Made by a program: the position numbers and the translations under genes | Shown: in pieces, positions 21,832 through 33,240 of the stretch | Layout of the letters: each line of letters begins with the position of its first letter | Position numbering within the stretch: position 1 is the stretch's first letter | The notes under the pieces: generated by a model | Database searches by the model: none | Told to the model about the DNA's origin: nothing | The model's input: only the letters and a program-made list of their open reading frames with translations | NCBI GenBank assembly: GCA_963920705.1 | Contig: OY987233.1 | Location: 2,160,001 to 2,224,000 of the forward strand | Direction of reading: 5' to 3' | DNA: 64,000 nt | From: Odiellus spinosus | Taxonomy: Eukaryota; Arthropoda; Arachnida; Opiliones; Phalangiidae

Positions 21832-22632
21832 CCTAGGAAGATGAATGAGAGGAACGGCCACCTCATGTTATAACTTGCGTCGTTTCAAAGTCAGCTTCTG
21901 CTTTCAATTCCCCCCTTTGTTTCCCCCCTTTGCTGATACGTATTTTCTAATGCCCATCCTTTTACGCGCACGCTACGTGTAACACTCGTGACTCCTTGCT
22001 AGAGAAGGAGCGAGCTATGGATTTTCTCAGCAGGGGTGCCAATTTACAATAAGGTTTCGATTCCACCACAGTTTGCACCGCGTAAATATTTACCTTATCC
22101 GTTATCCTTACGAATAGTTTATTTATTGGGATATTGAGCGCCTCGCTTTACGCGCGCTGATCATCACGTTTGGTGACCATTCGCCTGCAGCTGGTTCACT
22201 ATCTGTGGTTCACCTTAATTTGGCAGCGCGTATAAACCTACTCTTTCCTTTATTTCTAAGAATTGTTTACTTAGAAATGTAAGGAGGGTTATTGAAAGAG
22301 GGTCCCCAACTTCATGTTGTACGAAATTTGACACCCGCGAATAAAAGGATGACCTTGTACCCTTACAATCCGTGAGAGAGCGGACTAAAACACTCCCCAA
22401 GCCCACTCTTCCAGGGAAATCCGAAATTATTCAGGTGCAGCTAAGGCGCCTAGGATATAGCCTGCTGTAATTTGATGCTAGATGATGTAGGTATGTCACG
22501 TGAGTGCGCACCAAAAAAGCGCAGTTAGCTTCTTTCAACACAGAAGCGAGAGAGGAAAACTACGTCATCTTCAGACTTTCACGGACGGGTTGTGCTATAC
22601 TAGTGGCCGTTCCTCTCATTCATCTTCCTAGG
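21832..22632. mobile_element. Nested 0.8-kb inverted-repeat element
   Basis: The ends CCTAGGAAGATGAATGAGAG and their inverse give TIRs of about 30 bp (to GGAACGGCCAC). It interrupts the left arm of the larger palindrome. TTTCA (21827-21831 and 22633-22637) is duplicated; because CCTAGG also follows on the right, an 11-bp duplication TTTCACCTAGG fits equally well. No coding capacity is evident. Confidence 0.75.
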
Positions 22633-22963
22633 TTTCACCTAGGCATGCAACCATGGGTCGGCAGATCTTAATGAAATTTGGTACACTTGTTTCTATACTT
22701 AAAAAACTAGGATTCTCAGATTTTAAGATGAAAATAAAAATAATTGAATTTTTGGCGAAATTTAGAGTAAACCCCCAAGATTTTTAGAACGTCAGCGAAA
22801 AAAAATTATGCTCTTGCGAAAATACCAATATCTTTCTGGCGCCTCGGTTGATTCTTTGGAATTTACTCGTGTTTATAGAGTAAAATTAAGGCAAGGAATC
22901 CGATGGTCATCTCCAAAATGGTCTACCTCTTTTAGTTTTTTTGTTTTTAATTTTTTTAAATTT

Positions 22964-23597
22964 CCGAAGCGACGGAGTTGTTGTATTTAATCATAAAGAT
23001 ATTGTGTCAAGTTGCCAAGAATTAAATATCGGAGGCGCAAATAGTTTATGCTTGAACCTAAAACTGAAAAAAAAAACTTTAGAAGTTAATCTGTATCTAT
23101 AGATCCCCAAATTGAGATTTTGATATCTTTGTGAACGGTTTGAACCAGCTATTAACTGACTTTGAGAAACAAAATATTCACAATTGTATATTAATTGGAG
23201 ATATTCATATTGATATTCTGTCGGATTCGTCACTAAATGTTTCACCTGAATATCTAGACATCCTCTCTTTCTACATGGCTACTCTAAGTTTATTAATAAC
23301 TTTACTAGAATTAAACCCAACTCCAAGTCGTGCATTGACCATTGCTTTGCTAAGATTGACTTCCGCCCTGACCAAATTCAATCCACTATATTACAAACCA
23401 CAATCACGGATCACTATTTGATAATTTTAGAAATCGATACGCAATCAAACAAAGAAAAACAACTCGTATACTAAACGAGATCCGAATATTGACTATGAAA
23501 AACAAAATTTTTTGTTAAGCTCTGAGAATTGGTCTGCACTATATAAAGGTAAATATGTGAATATGTGGCTAAATATTTTCCTTGATCTGCTTATGTA
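22964..23597 (+). pseudogene. Non-LTR retrotransposon endonuclease fragment, copy 1
   Basis: The + strand encodes the apurinic-like endonuclease domain of a Jockey/CR1-like element: GVVVFNHKDIV, FVNGLNQLLTDFEKQ, ILIGDIHIDIL (the GDxN-type strand), EYLDILS. After a one-base shift it reads NNFTRIKPNSKSCIDHCFAK and TTITDHYLI (SxxDH and TDHY motifs). It is cut at 23597 by a MITE. Copy 2 at 27688 starts at exactly the same element base (CCGAAGCGACGGAG) and shares the same frameshift. Confidence 0.8.
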
Positions 23598-23940
23598 CAG
23601 GGTGTTTCGAAAATGGTGATAGGATCGAGCTCCATAGGGTTCTATGGGCCTTTTTAAGACGAAAATGTTCTGTGCCGTTTAAGAGTTACGTAATGATTCA
23701 TGTGCGGATGACCCATATACTCAATGCTAAAATCAATTTTTATCAAGCGCGTGCTTTAAAACGTATTTTATCATTGAGTATACGTTTATTAATGTACGTT
23801 AAGAGGACATCCGCACATGAATCATTTCGTAACTCTTAAACGGCGCCCCGTACGACAAAACGTCATAGAACATTTTCGTCTTAAAATGGCCCATAGAACC
23901 CAATGGAGCTCGATCCTATCACCATTTTCGAAACACCCTG
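23598..23940. mobile_element. MITE, 343 bp, CAGGGTGTTTCGAAAATGG ends
   Basis: Near-perfect terminal inverted repeats of roughly 110-120 bp (CAGGGTGTTTCGAAAATGGT and inverse at 23940), with a central spacer of about 80 bp. The flanks read ATGTA and TACAT, so the duplication may be TA. No ORF; the transposase family is not assigned. Confidence 0.85.
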
Positions 23941-24453
23941 TACATAATATAAATATAAAAATCCCAAAAATTTGAAACTTTTGTTTTTAATTACCAATTA
24001 GATACGAAACAAATACCATGAACCAAACATATACTAGGTGAAAGATGCGACCTCGGGGTCTTAAAAAAAGTGAAAATAAAATTTTTAAAAGTTGGCCCTC
24101 ATGACGTCACCGTGTAGGACCCCCTGCGAAATTTAAAAAAATTAAAAACAAAGAAACTAAAAGAGGTACACCATGTTGGAGATGACCATCGGATTCCTTG
24201 CCTTTTACTCTATAAACACGATTAAATTCCAAAGAATCAACCGAGGCGCCAGAAAGATATTGGTATTTTCGCAAGAGCATAATTTTTTTTCGCTGACGTT
24301 CTAAAAATCTTGGGGGTTTACTCTAAATTTCGCCTAAAATCCAATTATTCTTATTTTCATCTTAAAATCTGGGAATCCTAGTTTTTTAAGCATAGAAACA
24401 AGTGAACCAAATTTCATGGTTGCATGCCTAGGTGAAACCATATGGAATGACCC

Positions 24454-25489
24454 AGCTTCGTTTATAAAATGAAATAACTATTAATTCGTTTTCGACTCCT
24501 TTAAAAGAGCTTGAACTACAAGCCCTTTCCCAGCACTTCTCAGTATTAAAAATGATAATTTTTTATTAAATACAATTTAAGTTATATTAGTCTGATTAAA
24601 ACAGATAAGATCTGCCCGCCCTTTTCCGCGGTTTTTTGGATAGTTCGTCAATACCCCCTTCTATATTTGTCTTTAACATCATTAAAAAGTGGTTTTTCAA
24701 AACTTCAGTTTGGGTTACCGATCTGTATTCTTAAATTGCACTATCAGTAATTATTTTTAATTACGCATCACAAAACCGTGGCCTATCCATTTATAAAATG
24801 GATTAAATAGTATGCCAATTACAGCGTATTTATTATTTTTAAAACTCAATTTCAATCTAGCCCGGTTTTGCTTCCACACGTAGGCCAAGCCGAGACGCGG
24901 CGAAACCGCTCTAATTTCTTTCCACACGTAAATTGAAAGAGAGGCCGCCGAAACCGGGTTGAGACTACCTCTTTTCGATGGTCTCGGTCCGGTATCGGCC
25001 CGCGCTACTTTTTAACGTGTGAACACTATTATCCCGGGTCCGACCCGCTCCGACCACGCGCTAAGGCACCGTGTAGAACAGACTTAATACTAAAATATTC
25101 GTCTTCCGACCGCGAGTCTGTTTCACTGAGAGTTTGCAATGGGCTTTACTAAATAGGGTACGCTATGTCTCTCTCTAAGAAACGCATAGATAAGAGATAG
25201 AGGTTTTTTAGCTTTTTACGCACTACAATTATAAGTTTGAACAATGGTGTAGAATATGTCTTAACAAGAAAGAGGCAAAAATATTACATTTAGGAAGCCT
25301 GCAGTGGTATGAATTAAGTTGAACAAAAATCTACACTGTTTAATTACATAGAATTAATAGAGCAAAGGCATGGCATAAAACGATATTTAAAATATATAAA
25401 ACGGTGCCTAGCATTCTACGAATAGTTATTAATGCAAGACTAAATTTTTACGTTTATACTTGAATTGGATAATATTTTATTATTCAAAA
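24454..25489. other. No gene; GC-rich inverted block at 24855-25075
   Basis: Otherwise AT-rich. The segment 24855-24960 has CTAGCCCGGTTTTGC on the left and CGAAACCGGGTTGAG on the right with CTTTCCACACGT twice between, a small hairpin of the short-motif type. No coding frame. Confidence 0.5.
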
Positions 25490-26254
25490 ACTCTTTGCTT
25501 CGCACTTCAAAAAAGGTGAATATATAGGCAAGAAATTCAAACCCGTGATGGGACAGACAATTACTATTGACAGAAATAGGAAAGTCTCAGGTAAATAGGG
25601 GGTTCACCGTAACCGGTGCCCTTTTACTGCAACCTATTGGATGTTTATTTCACTCTATCCTATTCTTTGCGTAGGTTTTTGCGCCTCACACGCTATTTTC
25701 AATAATTCAGCCAAAGGCAGGGGTTATTATACAGGGTTTTTTGTAGGTTTAAGACTCTTGAACACCACTTTTCATAGTACAGCCAAAGTCAGGGATTTTT
25801 ATATAGGGCTGTTGTGTAGGTATAGAAGCCTCATATGTAATTTTTAATAGTTCATACAGATGCAGGGAGCAGAGATACGTGGGTCAATGACAGCGTAGGT
25901 TCAGGTCCCCCAACGCCATTTTAATAATACAGCCAAAGGCAGAGGTTTTTGTGTAGGTTTAAGACTCTAATACCGAATTTTTCATATTACAGCTAAAAAC
26001 GGATTTTTATATAGGTATAGGACTCTCATACGCCAATTTTAATAGTACAGTCAAAGGCCGGAGTTTTTATATAGAGTTCCTCTGTGCAGGTGTAGGACCC
26101 TCATATGCCATTTTAAGTTTGTACATTAAGTTACTTTCCTACCCGTCTATTTCATCTTCATGCATTTTTTATATGCTTATTAAGAGACATTATTTTGAAA
26201 ATTTCACCATTTTATTTAACATTTTTATCAATTTTACAATGAGAATAATTAAAT

Positions 26255-26760
26255 TAATCAACTTCTATGGCGTTTTCCTTGATCTTGCAATTTTCATGAG
26301 CTAATTCCATCCGGTACTATATACTACTTATCATCAGCAGCCGTCATTCCACACTTCTTTTATCGGATGGTATATAAATCATGTTGATAAATCTGAATCT
26401 TAATCATTTCTACTATCTTGACCTCCTTCTTGAAAAGGCAGTTGCAATAGGTTTCTTTACCAGACTTTTACTAACTCCTTTGGCTCCGCTTTGTATCCTC
26501 TTCATTCAGTTTGATGTATACAATTTAGGTAACGAGCTCGGAAATACGCTCACCTAAAGCCTCATACTTCATCTTTCGAAACTTCTTATTAGACTTACTA
26601 TGGAGGAAGTGAGTCTCGGGCATATCGAAAGTTGCATATATTTTTATAAACATCATTTGTCTCAATTCGATAGGTCAGTGTCCGTCAGTAATAGAGTAGC
26701 TTGATCGCCATATTGCATTATGATGTGGTTGTAGTGAAAATCTTAACGAACTTGCTCAAC
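26255..26760 (-). pseudogene. pPolB C-terminal fragment, left arm
   Basis: On the - strand, DFHYNHIIMQYGDQATLLLT with LTDTD at 26688-26674 matches the polymerase motif C of the right-hand pPolB (YGDKAKLLFTDTD). Further on, degraded sequence corresponds to the C-terminus (DGISS near 26320). Stops and indels throughout. Confidence 0.65.
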
Positions 26761-26879
26761 TCAAGAATGCAGAACCCGAAAATTCTTGAAAGAAAATTAT
26801 AATAGGATTATAATAGGGATGGCGGCCACTTCCTTATATAATTTTTTTTTTTTTTGAGTTTAAATTAAGCTACGCTTCT

Positions 26880-27600
26880 GATGTGTCTGTACCGAATGCG
26901 CCTTTTACGTCAACAAATTTATTCCAAAAGCTCCTTTGTTTGTAATAGTATAATCCATATCAACGAAAACCACATTTCACCAATTGTCAGTTTTGAAAGT
27001 TCTTGTTTTTATCTTCTTATAAAGCCACTTTCAGCTTTCTGAACTCAACGTTTACCAAGTTGAAATCTACCATTTCATTGTATTTCTTTGAAAGTTCTTC
27101 AAATGGATTTTCATTTACGCTTGGTTTACCAAAATGTGCCACAGTTGGGTCTAAAATGTCAGTTCACTAAGAAAACCATTCTGAAGTGGTAATCGATTTT
27201 GTCTTTCTATGGCACCTTGGACATAAAGCTTTAGGCATGCGTTAATCTCATCTGCTGCTTCCTTAGGCATAGTTTTAACCTAATTCTCACATTCTGGTCC
27301 AAGATAGATTTCCTTGAGATAATTGAAAGGATGTCTTACGTTCATTACATCTATATTTTTTTGGGGACTCCTCATTTATGAAATTTTGGTAAACTTCTTT
27401 ATAAAGCTTTTTGGAGATTTCAACCAACTTATGAATAAGAATTTTTCTTGACAGAAACAGTGCACTGAATGAGCTGAAAACATTAAGGACATATTTAAGA
27501 AATAGTAAGTAGCACTTGTTAAATATATTCCTTAGTTCTGACAGTATATTCTCAGCAGATTTGAACTTACTATCAACGACTGCTATTTAGGCTTAAAACA
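26880..27600 (-). pseudogene. hAT-type transposase relic
   Basis: The - strand frames contain KILIHKLVEISKKLYKEVYQ, KTMPKEAADEINACLKLYVQ, GAIERQNRLPLQNGFLSELT and LDPTVAHFG in the order seen in ZNF862/hAT-like proteins (helical region before the dimerisation domain). Several stops and frame changes. Identification is by pattern recall only. Confidence 0.45.
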
Positions 27601-27687
27601 TAGTCCTAGCATCAGAAAGCTATTATCCAATTTATATTACTTTAAAATAAATGGGTATATGAACTATTATACCTCAAAATACTCGAA

Positions 27688-28620
27688 CCGAAGCGACGGA
27701 GTGGTTGTATTTAATCATAAAGATATTGTGTCAAGTTGCCAAGAATTAAATATCGGAGGCGCAAATAGTTTATGCTTGAACCTAAAACTGAATAAAAAAC
27801 TTTAGAAGTTAATCTGTATCTATAGATCCCCAAATTGCGATTTTGATATCTTTGTGAACGGTTTGAACCAGCTATTAACTGACTTTGAGAAACAAAATAT
27901 TCACAATTGTATATTAATTGGAGATATTCATATTGATATTCTGTCGGATTCGTCACTAAATGGTTCACCTGAATATCTAGACATCCTCTCTTTCTACATG
28001 GCTACTCTAAGTTTATTAATAACTTTACTAGAATTAAACCCAACTCCAAGTCGTGCATTGACCATTGCTTTGCTAAGATTGACTTCCGCCCTGACCAAAT
28101 TCAATCCACTATATTACAAACCACAATCACGGATCACTATTTGATAATTTTAGAAATCGATACGCAATCAAACAAAGAAAAAACAAATCATATACTAAAC
28201 GAGATCCGAATATTGACTGTGAAAAACAAAATTTTTTGTTAAGCTCTGAGAATTGGTCTGCACTATATAAAGGTAAATATGTGGCTAAATATTTTCCTTG
28301 ATCTGCTAAATAAATATATTAATTTAAGTATTATTAAAACAAATACCAAAATTCCATAAGAAAGGCCCCAAAAAAATTTAAACCATGGATGACAAAAGGA
28401 CTAAGTATATCTATTAACAAACGTGACAAACTACACCAGAAATTGTTAAAAGAACCATTTAACGATAGACTTATACATTTATATAAAAGATATAGAAACA
28501 AATTGAATGCTTTAAATAAAACTATTAAATGTAACTATTATCAAGATCAAATTACCACAGTAAAAAACGACCCTAAAAAATATAGAGTATAATCAATCGT
28601 GCAATATCAATATCTAAACA
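27688..28620 (+). pseudogene. Non-LTR retrotransposon endonuclease-linker fragment, copy 2
   Basis: Same start, sequence and frameshift as copy 1 but not interrupted by the MITE. It continues further, into the region between endonuclease and RT (KPWMTKGLSISINKRDKLHQ, LYKRYRNKLNALNKTIK). It stops before RT. No poly-A or 3' end is present. Confidence 0.8.
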
Positions 28621-28654
28621 AAGCCAATCCATAACGAAAATTATTAATAATAAT

Positions 28655-29043
28655 GAAGATTGAGACGAATGATGTTTATAAAGATATGCAACTTCACTCT
28701 CATCTCTTTGACGCCTCCGATATGCCCGAATAGGTGAGCCTAAGACATAAACTCTATTCATTCAAATTGAATGGAAAGGTTACGAAGCGAGCCAAAGGAG
28801 ATAGTAAAAGTGTGGTAAACGCATTTTTAACTATGAAACCTATCGCATCTGCCTTTTGAAGAAGGAGGTCAAGAGAGTAAAAATGATTAAGATTCAGATT
28901 TATCAACATGATTTATACACCATCCGACAGAATAAGCATGGGATGACGGCTGCTGATAATAAGTAGAATATACTACTGGATGGAGTGACGACGTTAGCTC
29001 ATGGACATTACAAGATCAAGGAAAACGCCATGGAAGTTGATTA
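28655..29043 (+). pseudogene. pPolB C-terminal fragment, right arm
   Basis: + strand pieces DMQLHSHLFDASDMPE, YSFKLNGKVTKRAKG, CLLKKEVKRVKMIKIQ and LLDGVTTLAHGHYKIKENAM. They match the end of the intact right-hand gene (compare MYSILSTAGSKKTAKG, RRVTVASMKRIVSKK, LDDGISTLAHGHYKIK). At least two frameshifts and a stop. Confidence 0.75.
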
Positions 29044-29633
29044 ATTTAATGATTATCATTGTAAAATTGATAAAAATGGTGAAATTATCAAAATAAAATC
29101 TCCTATTTAATAAGCATATAAACAATGCATGAAGATGAGTTAGTTTGTACTAAATGTACAAACTTAAAATAGAGTATAGTTCTACACCTACACAAGAACT
29201 TTATATAAAAACTCCGGCCTTCGACTGTACTATTAAAAATGGCGTATGAGAGTCCTATACCTAAGTGAAAATCCCCGCCTTTAGCTGTAGTATGAAAATC
29301 TGCGTATTAGAGTCCTAAACCTACACAAATACCCTGTATAATAACCCCTGCCTTAGGCTGTATAATTAAAAATGGCGTATGGGGGACCTAAACCTAGGTA
29401 ACAAAAAAGGATGGAGTGAAATATCCATCCAATATGTGGCCACAATTGACCCTGGTATCTCTGCTCCCTGCCTATGTAAGTATAAAAGGGCACCGGTGAC
29501 GGTGAACCCCCTATTACCTACTACTTTTCTGCAACTAGAACTTTCTAATTTCTTAGTCTGTCAACAGTAATTTTAATTTCTGTACCATCACGGATTTGAA
29601 TTTCTTGCCTATATATGCACTTTTTTGAAGTGC

Positions 29634-31035
29634 CATAATTGTATCATTCAATGTACAGATATAACTTAAATCAGCTCCATTTAACAAAATTTTCCCTAAT
29701 ACTTCTTATTTTTCCCTATTACAAAATATTTTTTGCGAAGCCTTCGAGTGCTTACGCACTTCTCAAACCCAGATAAATTATCCGAATTAAAAAGTGATCT
29801 ATTTCTAGGGAGAAAGAAGAATTATATTTTAGCCCGAGATATTGGGGGAAAATTTGGTAAAATGGCACTGATTTCAAAGTATAATATATGTCCATAATAA
29901 GGTTATATTTCAAAGAAATCGCAATCAGATGCTTCTAACGCATATTTATTTTCGTATCGTCAATTCACGTTAATGGCGGTCGTTTCGTCACAGCGTTTCC
30001 TTTAATTGCGCTTGTGCGAATTCCACTGTTTCCACATCTTGAGTTCACTGCCTTTAAGCGTGGAGAGGGGGTTTCTATATTAAACAGAATATTAATGGAG
30101 AAATAAGCTAGCCTTTCCAATGAGAAGTGAATTCTCCGATTGAATATCAGAATGCACTGATCGTAGTGCATTGGTTAAATCTAACTCTGTTAAAGCGCTG
30201 TTTATTGGGGAATCTCCAGACCGGGCCGGTTTTATTTTAACCCACGCAAAGTATTTTTCAATGCCTGTGAATGCCTACAGCCTAGGCTCTCGCTTACATC
30301 GCTAACTTAGCTTTTTCGTGGTTGCGAATGTTGCGCCTGGTTTAGTTCGAGTCACGTGATTGAAGAGTTAAAATTTATCTTAAAATTTAACTTAAATAAT
30401 TAAGTATTTTTTTTTAAAGTCTGACGAGAAACCTTAAAATGTTGGTAGGATGCTAGTGGCGGAGCTATAATTCTATCTCCTCTAAAATCTAAAAAAATCG
30501 TTTCCTTTCACGAATATATAACGAGATGGGTTGATAAAGAAAAATGACGTATAAATTCGGCATATCGAAACTTTAAATTATGTAAAAGTGACTCAATAGT
30601 AGAAAAGGCCCCAGGCTTGGGTGAAAAATACAATAATGCTAGTTATACTAGCAGGTGTTAACTAATTATCGACACTGCTGCTTCATGGTTGAGAAAACCT
30701 TTTATTAAATAAACTTGCCCTAGAGAATATCGGAACAAAAGATATTTTACTTTCTCACCGCCCACAGAGTTCTTATCGTTTTAACTCACCCAGGTGGGAT
30801 TTCACTTCTCTTCCCTCAGCACACCTTCCGAGAACGTTCTAATAACGCAGTTGTTTCGCACGTGAAAACCAACCTTGTCTCACTGAATTGAATGTTCAAA
30901 CTTAGTGTAGTTTATATTTGAATGCAATTGGAACGCGAAATTCCCTTTCGACGGGGAAAATATCTAACGGCTTTTGAGGTAATGAAAAACGATAGTATTA
31001 CAGTATTTTTTTCTTAAATATCTTTAAATATCTAG
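29634..31035. other. No gene recognised; single MITE arm at about 30541-30590
   Basis: 30541-30590 (AATGACGTATAAATTCGGCA, TATCGAAACTTT) matches one arm of the MITE at 56449-56986. The rest shows no domain. Upstream exons of the IR gene could lie here or beyond but I could not identify any. Confidence 0.45.
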
Positions 31036-31099
31036 TTGTGGATCGCTGTCTTGGTCTCGTTCCTCTTGGTGTCACTAGTCATTTGTATCGGTGAAAAAA
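31036..31099 (+). CDS. Ionotropic receptor (iGluR-like) exon, transmembrane segment M1
   Basis: After a pyrimidine-rich stretch ending TATCTAG, the exon encodes LWIAVLVSFLLVSLVICIGE, a single hydrophobic helix, and ends at a donor GTAAAT (31100) leaving one base of the next codon. The following exon at 35840 needs exactly two bases, which restores frame into the pore region. In arthropod IRs this helix is M1, after the first ligand-binding lobe. The gene would make an ion channel subunit in sensory-neuron membranes. Ligand is unknowable here, and the first ligand-binding lobe has not been found. Confidence 0.6.
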
Positions 31100-32110
31100 G
31101 TAAATTCAAACAACAGGCAATGTCATACAGTTACGGGCGAAATTCATTTATCCAAACTTATTTGCAAATATTGTGGAATTTGTTTTGCGATGTTATTAAA
31201 CAACGTAAGTTCAGTATTGAAAAATATTGGTGTTATGGTATCATAAGGCATTTTGACTATTCCACATACAATGTTCAAAAATTAGTGTTTTGTATTTCCC
31301 GCATGTGGTATCGCTAGAACAGGCCAAAAATGAAATGAAATTGTGTTTATATTTATAACCAATTTAATTAAAAAATATAACCTAGGCTTTGGACTCCGCG
31401 AATTAGGATTTCTTTAAAAGAATCAGCTACTATTGAAGGATAATGAGTAAAATTAAGATATTTTTTAATTACAACTTCTAAAAATAAGAGATGTTCGGGG
31501 AATAAAACATCCAGATAGTGTCTTTCTATTGCAGAAAAATATCGGAAACATTACGATTTTAAATTTGAATTAAAAAGACCTCCGACTAATCAAAAGACGC
31601 CCAGCCTTTGGCTTAATAAAATCCCCATGGCAGGTGAGAGGAGTAGTCGAAGAATAGACCAGATGGGTGAAAGTGCCGTCGATTCACGGACGAAGGAGGA
31701 AACTAGAAGGAGGAAAGAGAAAGGGACTGGGTTGGAGTGTAGCCACTCAGTCGATGAAGGGTGGAAGGCGGGAACGATAAAGGGCCTGGGCTGGGGTGCA
31801 ACCAGTTCACCGATTTAAGGGAAGGGGACCTGCAGCCAGTTGGTCGATTCTCCGAATCGACCTACTGGCTGCTACAATATCATGAGCATGAACTTGAATA
31901 TCAATTTGAGTAAAGGAAGCATTGCATTTGTATCTACTTTGACAGAAAGATTTTTATAAAATGTTGACAATCATATAGCCTAACATCGGTTACAACCATC
32001 TTCAGGAAAATCACATATTGTTCGAAAGCTCTATGATTTGTAATGCTTTTATTGATCTATTACGTGACCAGCTCAACGTCTCATTTATTTTTGGCGTTTA
32101 AATTAATTTC
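31100..32110. other. IR intron sequence, nothing recognised
   Basis: Intron between the M1 and pore exons. A purine-rich stretch (31627-31820) is open in one frame but has no domain. Confidence 0.45.
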
Positions 32111-32280
32111 AAAAGCAGTTACATTATACCATTTCTGCGCCAAGTGGTGCCAAAGTAGTGCCAGTATTTTGTAGTGCCAGTATTTTGTGGTGCCAAAGTG
32201 GTTCCGGGATTTTAATTGGAACCACATTTCTACGTCACTCGAAAAAGTCCACTTTTTGATATTAAAATGTCTAATAATTT

Positions 32281-32365
32281 ATTTTTTTCAACCGAGAATC
32301 GAACCCGGAGCCTGTAGCTTGAGGGTATGAGGCCCCAACCAACTTAGCTATTTTAGTTACCAACT
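32281..32365 (-). other. tRNA-like pol III promoter head, left arm
   Basis: On the - strand TAGCTAAGTTGG fits the A-box and GGTTCGATTCT the B-box, in tRNA order and spacing. The cloverleaf is imperfect, so it is read as a SINE-like head and not a tRNA gene. Confidence 0.6.
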
Positions 32366-32979
32366 TTTTTCTTTAAAAGTCACCTCTTGCACGGTAACTC
32401 GTCCATCCACCTACTAACGATTAATAGAAGGAAGGGTGGGGATACCCTATTTTTATAATCCCAGACTTGGGTGGACAATATTCTTTCATCCTTATCATTA
32501 TTCTCGGTTCTTATCTCTTTGGCCATTTATTTTATCAGTATCACGTGACTGAAAGATTAAATTTTGAAGCGCGAATATATTTTAATCATGAGAGGTTCAA
32601 AAACTTTGCCTTATATCTACGTTATAGTTTTTGTACCGTCGAACTATCACAGAAAACTCGATGAGTCACAATAGATAACGGATTCTTTGATTTTTCACGG
32701 ATAACAAGACGGTACGAAAACTATAACGTAGAGATAAGGCAAAGTTTTTCAACCTCTCATGATTAAAATATATTCGCGCTTCAAAATTTAAACTTTCAGT
32801 CACGTGATACTGATAAAATAAATGGCCAAAGAGATAAGAACCGAGAATAATGATAAGGATGAAAGAATATGGTCCACCCAAGTCTGGGATTATAAAAATA
32901 GGGTATCCCCACCCTTCCTTCTATTAATCGTTAGTAGGTGGATGGACGAGTTACCGTGCAAGAGGTGACTTTTAAAGAA

Positions 32980-33062
32980 AAAATTTGGTAACTAAAATAG
33001 TTAAGTTGGTTGGGGCGTCATACCCTCAAGCTACAGGCTCCGGGTTCGATTCTCGGTTGAAA
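32980..33062 (+). other. tRNA-like pol III promoter head, right arm
   Basis: TAGTTAAGTTGG (A-box) and GGTTCGATTCT (B-box) with GGGGCGTCATACCCTCAAGC between them, then an A-run. Mirror copy of 32281-32365. Confidence 0.6.
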
Positions 33063-33240
33063 AAAAAAATTATAAGAAATTTTAATATCAAAAAGTGGAC
33101 TTTTTCGAGTGACGTAGAAATGTGGTTCCAATTAAAATCCCGGAACCACTTTGGCACCACAAAATTCTGGCACCACTTTGGCACCATATTAGGATCCTGG
33201 CACCACTTGGCGCAGAAATGGTATAATATAACTACTTTCA

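Larger units (their letters stand above)
21811..24453. mobile_element. Palindromic element with GGTCATTCCATATGG ends
   Basis: Outer ends TGGTCATTCCATATGGTTTC (21811) and its inverse at 24453, and long inner arms (22638-22975 and about 24135-24440) that are inverted copies. They share CCTCGGTTGATTCTTTGGA and CGGATTCCTTGCCTTTTACTC in either orientation. Three other units are nested in it: an inverted-repeat element in the left arm (21832-22632), a non-LTR fragment (22964-23597) and a MITE (23598-23940). No transposase seen. Confidence 0.75.
25496..29633. mobile_element. Foldback element carrying pPolB fragments in both arms
   Basis: Outer arms: GCTTCGCACTTCAAAAAA followed by GGCAAGAAATTCAAACCCGT at 25497 and inverted at about 29633, clearly related to the outer arms of the 56.3-63.8 kb element. 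Then inverted subrepeats of about 65-90 bp (25600-26115 and 29165-29520; GGGGGTTCACCGT, AATAGTACAGCCAAAGGC, CGTAGGTTTAAGACTC). Then arms containing the C-terminal part of a pPolB gene (26255-26760 on -, 28655-29043 on +). The centre holds an hAT relic and a non-LTR fragment. It is a decayed, non-coding relative of the right-hand element. Confidence 0.75.
32111..33240. mobile_element. 1.1-kb near-perfect palindrome built from a tRNA-headed unit
   Basis: Arms of about 530 bp (32111-32640 and 32708-33240) around a 67-nt loop. Each arm contains a tRNA-like head, a GTCACGTGA segment, CCTTCCTTCTATTAATCG, and terminal subrepeats of TGGCACCACTTTGG. The right arm matches the single-copy monomer at 18590-18992. 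No ORF. It lies in the IR intron. Confidence 0.85.

Noticed and set aside
28389-28592. Independent small gene of 67 codons
   Set aside because: It is the linker of the non-LTR fragment between endonuclease and RT (KPWMTKGL pattern).
30780-30900. Upstream IR exon with a DFT-like motif
   Set aside because: A short frame reads WDFTSLPS, but splice sites, phase and neighbouring conserved residues do not fit.
32980-33062. Functional tRNA gene (also at 18793, 32281 and 57640)
   Set aside because: A- and B-boxes are present but I could not fold a clean cloverleaf, and the copies sit inside repeated elements; SINE-type heads fit better.
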